The notes below the pieces were generated by a model. The model saw nothing but the letters and a program-made list of their open reading frames with translations. It searched no databases and was not told where the DNA came from. From assembly GCA_019843655.1 (NCBI GenBank), contig JACDQD010000001.1:47922443-47986442 (forward strand): a DNA stretch of 64,000 nucleotides, written 5' to 3'. The position numbers and the translations under genes were made by a program. Of the stretch, positions 37,701 through 47,670 are shown piece by piece. Source of the DNA: Lethocerus indicus. Lineage: Eukaryota > Arthropoda > Insecta > Hemiptera > Belostomatidae. Numbering within the stretch: the first letter of the stretch is position 1; each line of letters begins with the position of its first letter.

Positions 37701-40700
37701 TTGTAAATTTTTTACCGGTGTGAATATCTTAGAAACTGATTTGAATCGTGAAAACATTTTTTTTAGATACTAATATTTAATATTCCAATGAAAATGTAAT
37801 ATTTTCAAGTTTTTTAATAATTGGATTTATGTGAACTCCCAAATAATATTTATTTTATTGTCAAATGAATTTCTTATGATAAGTATAAACAAGAATTACC
37901 TCAAATTAATAAAATTTATTATAGACTCTCTTAATAATGTTTTGGAGAATTTACATCAGGTGTCACTGAACGGAACTTCAGTTTGACACGTCACATGTTA
38001 AATAACTTAACAGTCTTTATGTTATCTTTATGTAAATTGAATGAATTTTTTTATTACACCCACATAGTTTCTATATCTATGTGGATGTGTACATCCACAT
38101 TTCTTTTCGCAACTAAGATTAAAGTATTGTTGGATTTTATTATCTAGTGTTTCGGAATTTTCACTATTAGCCTTTACCAATCTGTGACTTATAAATGTCA
38201 AAAGTGCAACATCAGTGTCAAGTTTATACTTTAAAGAAATGTGCTGATAAGTATAACAAAATATGAAAGAACTTTTAATATTCTCGTGGTTATGCTTTGA
38301 AATTATATTTTATTTGAATGTTCTTAAAATGTGGAACTATTGAACTATTCGAAATGACTATTTTGAACAGTCTGAAGTGCTTTTAGTCAATAAGTGAAAT
38401 ATTTTTGTGTCGTGCAACATTTGTGTGTATGTATATATGTATGTATGTATGTATGTGTATATACATGTACACATGCACATTTAATAATGTTTTAAAAATC
38501 AATGTTTTTTGCATTATATTATTTTTTGTAAATCGTGAACTGGTACTGTATTGTCATGACATGTAAAAAGGAGGAACTATAAAAATTGAATTTGTATGAC
38601 CATTTGTCAAAGTGTGTAGTGGTAGTAATAATGTAATTGAATTATGTATTAATTTTAAGACTGTAGTGTACAAAGATTCGTGTTGTAAATTATTGACCAC
38701 TTTTCAGGTATAAAGTTAGAAGTTATTTCATTTTCTTGTAAAGAAATACTGTTTCTATAATTTAAAATGTATAATAATTAAAATGCGGTGATTATCAAGT
38801 ATTTATAATCTTGAGTACAATACTAAATGTTAATATACATTATACGAATAAATGTTTTGTGGTGGAAATACACAATATATAAAGTCATTATGTTTAAATT
38901 CTATCCAATGTTTGTTTAACCCCTTTAAAAGTGTAATTATTTTTGGATAATTAATCAATACATGTTTATGTTCTTGTTATAATGCATATGTATAAACATG
39001 AAATAAATAGTTACCTGATTATGAACTGAATTTAGTAATAGTATGGTTTTATGAGTTGTTACCAGTGGTCTAGTCTTAACTGTTTATAATGGCGACTATA
39101 TATTTTGTGTTGTATTATAAAGATATACCAGACATACAGACTTCTATAGCCATGATAAAAATAAAATATTGTGTAAGCGAAAGAGAGCAAATTATAAACT
39201 TTAAAAGAGTGCCACATTCAATAAAATTATTAATGCTTATTGCTTCATTTATTGGCACTACAAAATCATTAGATTCTTTAATCCAAACCAAAATGTTAGA
39301 CATTGAAAAAAAAATACTGTTTACTGTTAAAAACAAAATTATTTATTATAATAACTATTATGTTACTGGTATGAACTGCTGTTTGTATTCAAGTTATACC
39401 TTCCACGAATATTAAGCTATTTTAATGTTTATTCATAATTTTGTAAGTACCAAGTTTTATGGAGTATCTTCGATTAAATTTAAAATAATAGAATTCGTAG
39501 AATAATTTTATATCATAATCAATTATTGTTAGTTCCAATTTACTAATAAAAACCAAATGAAATTGGTATAACCCAATGGATTTGTGATATTATTACAAAT
39601 AGTGGCTGTCCCGAACCAATCTATCTGTCCATCCAAGATAACTAACTGGCTAAGCCCCCCATGCACTTTAAGGTAAATAGATTTATCATGTATACTGTTT
39701 AACGAGTTGAATATTCAATTTTTTTTCTTCACCCTTCCCCATTTTTGCTAGCACCCTTAACTATATACAGGAGAGCTTCAGCTTACATTGAATTGACCCC
39801 AGAAATTTAACTGTACTTTGCACCCTTGACTAAACTATGGAATCATAAATTATTAAGCTTGTTATTTAACGCTATCTGTCCTCATAGTTTCGCCGAACAA
39901 TAGTTATATATGATTTTTAAACGCATTTCTCGTTGGATCATAGTTGTTTTTGGGACTCTCCACAACGAAACATTTCATTACAATCGATTGCCACTTCAAA
40001 GTTGTATTAACTGATCGGTGTTCAAAATGAACAAATTGATAAACAAAAATGATAGATGTCTTGTATAGAAATGCAAATGATTCTTTATCCTTGGATGCTA
40101 TTATTCATTTTCTGAGTTATTCATGGTTTCTGAATTTTTCTTACACAGATCTTGCAGAAGTAAAAATTTACTTTATAGCTTACTAACTGAACCGGATACG
40201 TACAGTTGGTACACGATTGCTGTAACACTGATACAGAATTGCTGAAGTTTTAATGATGATGATTGGCTGTATTTATATAGCGCATAGGTGTCTGAAGTTT
40301 TAAAGTAACTGTGAAATATACAGGTAAGGCAAAAATTACCTTCACCAATTAAACAAAATTCGCATCTGCCATTATCCACAAGGTATTTTCAACCAAAATA
40401 CGATAATTATAAAGATATATAATTGCATTATGGTTGCATCTCCGTCATAGTGTATCACATCTCTTACAAACATGTATTATTTTACCGCTTAAAAAGGTGC
40501 ACACTCGTTACAATTTTATTTCATTTAATGTATATATTATCTAATTTTTTAGAAATATCGGTAAAAGAAATCACATCTAATCTTTTCTGTACTACACTTA
40601 CAAAAAAAAGGGTAATGAGAAATTCACAGGTTTATTGATAAACAAATAAACTTGTACGCTTAAATTTATTTCATGATCAACATTTTATTACATCAGATGC

Positions 40701-41029
40701 GCACAGAAAATCTAGCTCATTATACTAATCAATATTTACAATTTTGGGATTGTACATACAGTCTGTAGTAAGTGCGGGACAGTACTACAAAATCAATGGA
40801 TAGCTTTCTCACTTTCATTTAACACTATTAAATGAATATAATTTTTACAATCCAGAATAATTTTCAAGAATTAGAGAGCTAATATTTTACGCTCGGGATA
40901 AGGAATGACTAGTATTTAAAGGAAATGGGCGATTTTAAATACTTGCCCCTGGCCGAGAATTAACCTGGCTCGAATTGCGGGTTCAAGGCAGGGTGTAATA
41001 ATAAGAACAATATAAAATTAAGGCTCCAA

Positions 41030-41035
41030 TTTATT
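41030..41035 (-). terminator. Polyadenylation signal of COX5A
   Basis: TTTATT on the plus strand (AATAAA on the minus strand), about 60 bp past the COX5A stop codon. Confidence 0.7.
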
Positions 41036-41094
41036 TACCGGACATTTCAGCAAAACTATAGTACAATTTACTAGCGGATACTTAGACTATGTGG

Positions 41095-41544
41095 TCAATG
41101 CATATCGTAGACGCTGGGCAGGGCCAGTTCTGGTTTGTCGTAGCCCAACTTTTCCGGCAGCTCGAGACCGAGTTCCTCCAGAGTGGGTGTGATCTCTTGG
41201 ACGATGTAGGGGTAGATGGCGGCCACGTTTGGGCCACACTTGAATTTGACCGCCTCGAGGAACCTGATGGCCAGGGCGTAGTCGTCGACCCGCCGGCACG
41301 CCTTCAGCGCCGCTTTGACTATCTCCGGCGTGGGCACCAAGTCCATTCCACACAGGTCGTTCATAGCCTTCCTCACCTGCCAGCCGTCGATGTCCGACCT
41401 CTCGAAGTAGTTCTTGTACCTCGAATCCATCTCCTCCTCGGACTCGAGGCTCGCCTTCGACATCGCCCGGCTCGAAGCCGGACCGCTGCTTTTCAGCAGC
41501 GAGCCGCCCAATCTGTTCAGTGTGAAATTTACGGCTCTCAACAT
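41095..41544 (-). CDS. COX5A: Cytochrome c oxidase subunit 5A, mitochondrial (intronless)
   Basis: Nuclear-encoded matrix-side subunit of respiratory complex IV. The single open frame has 149 codons, close to the roughly 150 residues of animal COX5A precursors. Residues 1-40 are basic and Ser-rich, fitting a mitochondrial presequence. The mature part holds EEEMDSRYKNYFERSDIDGW, RKAMNDLCGMDLVPTPEIV, ALKACRRVDDYALAIRFLE and IYPYIVQEITPTLEELG, all typical of the helical-repeat fold of this subunit. A polyadenylation signal follows. The coding region is clearly richer in G and C than its surroundings, so long open frames also occur in the other frames; these are shadows. It lacks introns, unlike the multi-exon vertebrate gene, so it is either a naturally intronless gene or an old functional retrocopy. 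It is divergent from the C1orf43-type gene, with about 650 bp between start codons. Confidence 0.96.
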   Translation of the reverse strand: MLRAVNFTLNRLGGSLLKSSGPASSRAMSKASLESEEEMDSRYKNYFERSDIDGWQVRKAMNDLCGMDLVPTPEIVKAALKACRRVDDYALAIRFLEAVKFKCGPNVAAIYPYIVQEITPTLEELGLELPEKLGYDKPELALPSVYDMH

Positions 41545-42198
41545 TTTGTACGCGACACCGTCGACTACGAGCTGCGGTTAATAGACTGAGCGGACGACCC
41601 CCAAGAAAAGTTTTCACCCCAGGGCTGCCACAGTGCGCCTAAAAAATGTCTGCCCTAAATCTTTCGATAACTAGTAGAAGTTTATTATATTCGTCGGGAA
41701 GTTTTTCTTCTTATTTATTAAAACAAATATTTAAATATTATAAATATCGGCGAGTAAATAATTAAACCATAAATTCGCGGATATAATAAATTACTCTGAT
41801 ATAAAGTTACTTTATAATATAAAGTTTCCGACGTTATTATTTTCCGCAGAAAAAATTATTATCGAAATTCGTAAATTAAACACATATCGTAAAAGCGTTG
41901 TTGATATCGAAATGGTTGTTGAACATGTATTTGATATCAGCTGTTGTTTGTTTTGGTTGGGAGGCTACAGTTTTGAAATCGGTCCTTCCTCACATTTTCC
42001 GAAATCTGTACGAAAAGAACCTCACTTCATTGTGTTCTAATTCGATTACCGCTTTAATCGATTTAACGTGGAAAGCAGCAAATTTCCGTCCGCGATCGGA
42101 CATTTACCGAAGCTTTCAGACCAATTGAAGACACGGTCTTTCAACCCGATCGTCAAATAATTTCGACCGAAAGATAAAGACTCGTTAAATTCGTCACA
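41545..42198. promoter_or_regulatory. Shared divergent promoter region, COX5A / C1orf43-type gene
   Basis: The 654 bp between two head-to-head start codons must hold the promoters and 5' UTRs of both genes. The COX5A side (41545-41640) is GC-rich; the middle is AT-rich. No TATA box is clear. A single TGCGC half-site near 41633 is the only hint of an NRF1-type site, and a full palindromic site is not seen. An open frame at 41898-42128 has no recognisable product. Confidence 0.5.
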
Positions 42199-45090
42199 AT
42201 GGCAGAGGAACTTTCCGGTGTTACAGTCGTGATTATTATCGCCGGGGGCGTTTTAACTTTTATTCTGCTTTTTATTTTCGCCAAGAGGCAAATAATGAGG
42301 TTCGCACTTAGATCGAGGAGAGGTCCGCACGTTCCTATAGGACATGGAGCAAAAAAGGTAAAAAGCTCGCTCCTGGAGCGTCCAACTTCTGAATACTTTT
42401 TCCCATATATCGATTAATAACTTTTCCTCATTGCAGACTTTGAAGAAAGAAATACATAAACGTATTGACTTGACTTCAAAAATAGTTTACGAACCTCAGT
42501 TGATAAATGATAATGATTCCAGATATATTTTACCACCCGGTTCACAGTTACCACCATTCTATTACCGTCTTAAGGCTTGTGACGACGTGAAATTGCTCGG
42601 TGAGTAAAATTAATTAATTTGTCAAATATGCAATAAATTTGTGTCTAATATTGAATATTATAGAACATGTACATTTTTTTTTGTTTAAAATTTGGGTCTG
42701 TTCATAATCATTTCGGTATTTATTTTGGGTAAAATACAGTTAATGCAACTAAGAGTTCCCCCAGTTCTGGGCCAAGTTTTGACTCGTATTACTAATCAAT
42801 CCCCACCACCCGAATTCCTCCCTACAAACTGTAAAGGAAGTGCAAAAAGAGCTGAAAAGTGAGAATTCAAGCGTATGTAAAAAAACTAACATTAGTTATA
42901 TATTATGTAATTTAACCGAACCTAATTCGGCCTGTGTGTTTAGACTGGGATCAGCCAAAATTTTTTGTATATTTTACCACTTTTTCTTTCATTCAATTTT
43001 TGAAAAGAATGAAGAAGTTTATTTTAGAAAAATAAATATTAAAATTCATAACTGTATTACTATATTAATTTAAGAGTACTGGTATTTCCTGTAGTATCTT
43101 CTTCAATCAGTGCTAAATTCCAATGTACAGTCCCGCTGCTGATATTGTGTAACCTTTCTACTGATATCGTGTAACCTCACTATTTTGCATAATGAGTATA
43201 TCAATATGCATTCTCTATTGGATATTTCCAATCCGTAACATTGTCATCAATACTGCCATGAAAAATAATGTGGGCAGTGTATCGATATACAGTTAGTCTG
43301 TTGTTAAGGGGTTAAGATTAGGTGGGACCATACATCCAATATCTGTAATATTAGTATTATTTCAAATAACCTAACTAACCGTACCAGGCCTGGGTGTGTG
43401 GACTGGGAATCAGGCTTGTTTCAAATAGAGGATGTGAAAAGTGTATGTTTGTATAGATAAAAATGAATTTATTAAAAAGGAAGATGGGACTGATATAATA
43501 ATCCTAGTGATATGATGTACTTTTTAGAAAATGAAATATCCAAGCAGGATGGCAGTTTACACCGCCATCCGACTGATAATTTGCGCGTCTATTTATTGAA
43601 CACACTCGCTACTCCTTTGAACGGAGTTGGACAGAGGTTGGTCCACCAGTTCTGTGATCTGTACGAACATGCGAGACATGACCCAACTGACTTCGGAGAT
43701 GAAGAGTATCAAGTTTTCTCTCGGATTTTACTAAAACTCACAGACGCGTAAGTGTTCTTCAGTCACTGTATATAAGGGATGAGGGGGATAAAGTGGCTAG
43801 AGGCATACATACGTTTTGAAACAAGTCTTAGAATTAGTTTAAGACTATAAAAATAAAAGACTATAAATGACTAAAATACTATATATAAGACTATACTATA
43901 AAGAATTAAAACTAAATTGAGAAGGAACTTATTCCTAGAAAGTGATGTTTACGCAAAAATTGTAACATTTATGGGCCTGTATTAATTGCTTCATCTGGCT
44001 GGATTATAGGTTAAGGTTACAACCTTACCTGTTACCTTACCTGTTTGCTTAACTTTAATCTTCATGTAATCTTCTACCGATATTTTTCATACAAAGAGTA
44101 GATATGAACAAAAATGTTTAAACCTATTGCAATAATTATCAGTCAAATAAACTGAATGCAACTTTAATTCCAAATGAGTAACAATATAATTGTAACCACG
44201 ACAAAAATTTATGGACGTGTATGCATTTTATTCAGTTATTAGATAAAAGGGATGAAGGGAATCAAGTGGTTAGAGGTGTATGTTTTGAAACATGCCTGTA
44301 AGTAGTAGATTAAGAATAAAAAAATTATAAAAGAATTAAAATCAATGAACTATAACTTATTCCAAGCAGTAAGTGTCAGTAAAATAAACTGAGTGCAACA
44401 TTTATTCTAAATGATATATATGTAGACACGACAAAAACTTATGGGACGTGTATGTATTCATTTGTGACATAAATGGTTTAAAGAAGAACAATTTTTACCC
44501 ACCTCGTGACACTATGTTGTACAAAAATTGTTGTATGAACAAAGAGCACAAACAATTAAAAAAAAATTTGTTATAGATGAAATATAATTAAATACAATAT
44601 TTTTCAAAAAGAGGAATGAGATAAATTATTGTATTAAAAATTTATTTGATATAAATAAACCAACTTGTAAACTTATATTAAAAAAAAATATTGACAACAT
44701 ATAAATTTAGTGTTAAGGCCAGGCTAGGTTTAAATGCAACTTAATTCAAAGTATATATAGCTAGAAAAAAAACATTAAATCAAAAAGCGAATGAAACATT
44801 ATCTCATCATTGGTTGTTATTTTTTTTTGGTTTGGAGAGATAAAAACGGGAAGAAGAATATAACTGGATTAATCCTTGAAATCTTGTAATATTCTAATAT
44901 TTAATTGTTCTTTCAAATGTTCAGTGCCAGGATATTGAAGTCGTACGGTGGTAGCAGAAAAGTGAGCCCTAGGGGGACTCCGATAAAGAGTAAAACTCAA
45001 GAGAAATGTCGAGAACTCGTTGAGAACAAACTGAGGGAGAAAAAGGATGAAGCAGAAATAGGTGCGGAGAACAATGAAACGTCAGTCTGA
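42199..45090 (+). CDS. C1orf43 / NICE-3 family membrane protein (4 exons)
   Basis: Exons 42199-42357, 42437-42599, 43528-43747 and 44925-45090; phases join to 235 codons plus stop. Residues 9-28 (VTVVIIIAGGVLTFILLFIF) form one transmembrane helix. They are followed by the family signature KRQIMRFALRSRRGPHVPIG at 29-48, nearly identical to human C1orf43. Exon 2 continues with IVYEPQLINDNDSRYILPP and FYYRLKACDDVKLL, and exon 3 with NLRVYLLNTLATPLNGVGQR, all matching the family's conserved cytosolic region. The C-terminal exon is charged and variable. The human protein is reported at Golgi and mitochondria and linked to phagocytosis; the molecular activity is unknown. The gene is divergently transcribed from COX5A. 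Intron 3 contains a tandem repeat. Confidence 0.92.
43120..43345 (+). mobile_element. Possible dispersed repeat in C1orf43-type intron 2 (related to shf intron 4)
   Basis: Phrases 'ctgctgatattgtgtaacct', 'ttctctattggatatttcc' and 'ttaaggggttaagattaggt' have counterparts in shf intron 4 (15090-15180 and near 15548: 'ctactgatatcacctaacct', 'ttctccattcgatatttcc', 'ttaaggttaaggttaggt'). The matches are in the same order but diverged. This may be an old transposable element. Confidence 0.35.
43772..44475 (+). repeat. Tandem repeat, about 237-bp unit, ~3 copies, in C1orf43-type intron 3
   Basis: 'aagggatgagggggataaag' near 43775 pairs with 'aaagggatgaagggaatcaa' near 44246, and 'aaataaactgaatgcaactt' near 44146 pairs with 'aaataaactgagtgcaacat' near 44382. 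Spacings of about 472 and 236 bp fit three diverged units. No coding frame is conserved across them. Confidence 0.65.
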
Positions 45091-45387
45091 TATATGTTAT
45101 CGCATAAGGACATTAATGTATTTATACAAGTTGCCTCTTACATTCAGGTATCATACAGTCAGTGATATTTCTGTATGGTAATATTTAAGCGACTGGATAT
45201 CTTGTCAGAGGTTTCTTCTACCCATGAAGGAATTATTGACTATTTAATTAATTAAGAATGTTTATAGGGGCAGGTTCTAAATCATTTAAGGTAATTGTTT
45301 AGGATTTGGCAGGAGTTTAGAATTTTATGTTTCTAGTAGCATTCATCAAATTGGTGAACAGAGATAGAAATCCTTAAAATGATAGGA

Positions 45388-45393
45388 AATAAA
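45388..45393 (+). terminator. Candidate polyadenylation signal of the C1orf43-type gene
   Basis: AATAAA about 300 bp after the stop codon. Other AT-rich candidates lie further on, so the true 3' end is uncertain. Confidence 0.45.
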
Positions 45394-46077
45394 TATTTAG
45401 TTCAATTTGTACACAGCTGTCTACCTGTATTTAGATTTTTATGTACATATATTAAAGTTGTGTTTGGTTCGTGTCCAGTGACAAAAAAGGGAATAGTGAC
45501 ATATATAAACCACAGTTTAAAGACACATTTTCATGGTAATATTATAAATTTAAAATAATTATTTTATACGCATTCTATTTTTCATTTTTGTATGAAACTA
45601 TGTTTATTTTGCTATTAACTTACTTTTTGGTACTTTTGTGGTACAATAATGATACAATTATCAAGAAGTAATAGAACATATTTTGAATTTTGGTTCGATG
45701 GATTTAATTTTTCTAATCAAAAAAGTTTACAAATAACATATGTAAATTATGTTACATGTAAAAACAGAATTTTCATTTATATAATTATTTGTATGAATTA
45801 AAGTGCAGCACTGATAATTTAATTATTATTTCTTGATTTTAGTTAAGAATCAAATAACCTCTTCTAATTATCCTTTCCTTAACATATCGGCATCGGGCAA
45901 AATTACGCTGAAAATAAATTTTGTTTTCATTTTAGATTGAATGTTACTTTTTCCTCTGACTATTTTTTCTTATGAAAAAATGTTACAATTTGTTGCATCA
46001 CTATTTTAAATAACATCACGAAATATCAACTTTTCTTTTTCTCTCTTATTGTTATAACTGTAAAATTATACAACAAG
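45394..46077. other. AT-rich intergenic sequence
   Basis: Downstream of the C1orf43-type gene. I see no open frame, RNA gene or repeat of note here. Confidence 0.5.
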
Positions 46078-46262
46078 CAACATTGATATAGGCACTAGCT
46101 ACAATAGACAACAATTAGAGGAGAAACCCACTGGTTCACCGTTTTGTTTTATTACTTCATTTTATTTTATTTATTTATTTTTTTAATTTTATTTATTTAA
46201 ACATTTAGGTCGCGTGGCCACTTCCTTTTCAGGCGTCAGTAAGGAACATTTGGGATGTTGGG
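46078..46262 (-). mobile_element. Dispersed repeat, copy 2 (inverted relative to 12450-12605)
   Basis: 'gcaacattgatataggcact', 'agctacaatagacaacaatt' and 'gaggagaaacccactggttc' match the reverse complement of about 12520-12600. 'gcgtggccacttccttttca' matches the reverse complement of 12470-12500. The inner part differs: here it is an expanded T-rich tract of about 60 bp. It is probably the same non-autonomous element family. Confidence 0.6.
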
Positions 46263-46621
46263 AGATAAATACCAACTTAATAAATCAGAATTAAATTATT
46301 TCTATGCTACACCTACTATTATGGTACCTATTGTCACTGTGCACTGCAAATTCCGTTAATCCCGGGCATGCTAGGCCGACGAACCAGATTACATCTAAAA
46401 AAAAAGAATTTTTTTCTTCTTCGCAACGTTTGGTAATACTGTGAGCGTATTTGGAATAATTTCACAATTAAGATTTATTTAAGATTTTCATAAATCGATC
46501 ACCGCGCATGTATAGATACCTTTCAAATTTTAATTCACGATTTTACACAACGTGCGCTGGATTTAGAACTTGCGCGATGAAACCATTCAAATGTAAAAAA
46601 GAGTCCGAAGCTCTTCTGATA

Positions 46622-46622
<1 letters not shown>

Positions 46623-46662
<40 letters not shown>
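46623..46662. repeat. (AT)n microsatellite
   Basis: A pure AT dinucleotide run. Confidence 0.93.
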
Positions 46663-46667
<5 letters not shown>

Positions 46668-47347
46668 TTCGATAAGTTTTTTATTATTGGTTAAAGAACT
46701 GAAAGCAGAGTCAGTATGTTTATGTTTTTCCGGCCCGATATTGAAATTATATTTGTGTAGGCTATTTTTTTTAAACTGGTACAGACGTATAAATATAATT
46801 TGCGTTTCATTTGCCAGTTAGGCCTCGGTCCCAGCTAGCTTTGAGATTTCAAACCTGAAGTCTCGTAGTGAACCTATATAGAGATGTACAACCTTTATAT
46901 ATCAATGTTATTAGAGCATTAATAACAATTTAGTGTCGTTTGTTGGCATTACCTCTGGTTGAATGCCGGTCTCAAATAGTGAGTTTGGACGATCGAAGGA
47001 CGTTGGTTGTAACTCAGTCGTCGGTATCGTTTTTCGCCTCGATAGGTCAATATAAATATAAGTTTGGGTATTCCCCCTTGTGGGACTCCCCCTTTTAAAT
47101 CTCCCGTCCTTTGCGTCACAAAACATAATTACTCGGAATGCTTCTGTGTTCTGAAACCGGTTTCTCTCTCTCTCTCGCACAGTTTCAAACCAGCCTCATT
47201 TCAGACGTTTCCTCAGACGTTCTTTTAAATAATGATGCTTATTGTATGTATCTCGAAAATTTCATTTATTTTTCAGCGTTGTCCATTCCATTTTTAACGA
47301 ATGATTCGTAACAGGCAACATTCATTAATTCGAAATTCGTGCTTACT

Positions 47348-47670
47348 CGGCCACTCGCCAGTTTACTTGTCGCTTACTTCTCTTGTACTGTGGCACACAC
47401 CGCTGCTGAAGATGGCGAGCGGCCGATACCGGTCTAGCGAAAGACCGAACCGGCGACAGGAAACAGAAGAAGGTTCGGCCACTCGCCAGTTTACTTGTCG
47501 CTTACTTCTCTTGTACTGTGGCACACACCGCTGCTGATGATGGCGAGCGGCCGATACCGGTCTAGCGAAAGGCCGAACCGGCGACAGGAAACAGAAGAAG
47601 GTTCGGCCACTCGCCAGTTTACTTGTCGCTTACTTCTCTTGTACTGTGGCACACACCGCTGCTGAAGATT
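47348..47670. repeat. 128-bp tandem repeat, about 2.5 copies, nearly identical
   Basis: Units begin 'cggccactcgccagtttact' at 47348, 47476 and 47604, exactly 128 bp apart, with almost no differences. Each unit has short inverted ends ('cggccactcgcc' against 'ggcgagcggccg'). About 75 bp of the unit ('atggcgagcggccgatacc', 'gaaagaccgaacc') is related to the arms of the foldback element at 56526-56830. Confidence 0.93.

Larger units (their letters stand above)
30503..41029 (+). other. ewg 3' UTR and long AT-rich intergenic region
   Basis: AATAAA at 30681-30686 is the first candidate polyadenylation site after the ewg stop; a longer 3' UTR is possible. The rest is AT-rich with repeats listed separately. 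The longest open frames (32967-33326, 37420-37773, 39089-39415; 108-119 codons) have compositions expected of AT-rich DNA and match no family I know. No gene is supported in these 10 kb. Confidence 0.5.

Noticed and set aside
37420..37773. 117-codon plus-strand ORF in the ewg 3' flank
   Set aside because: It has a true ATG, but its composition is that of random AT-rich sequence (Leu, Asn, Ile, Phe) and it matches no family. It may be chance.
39089..39415. 108-codon plus-strand ORF
   Set aside because: Low-complexity AT-driven composition with no recognisable motif and an overlapping open frame on the other strand.
41087..41617. 176-codon minus-strand ORF and 166-codon plus-strand ORF over COX5A
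   Set aside because: Both are shadows of the GC-rich COX5A reading frame, which has clear homology in its own frame.
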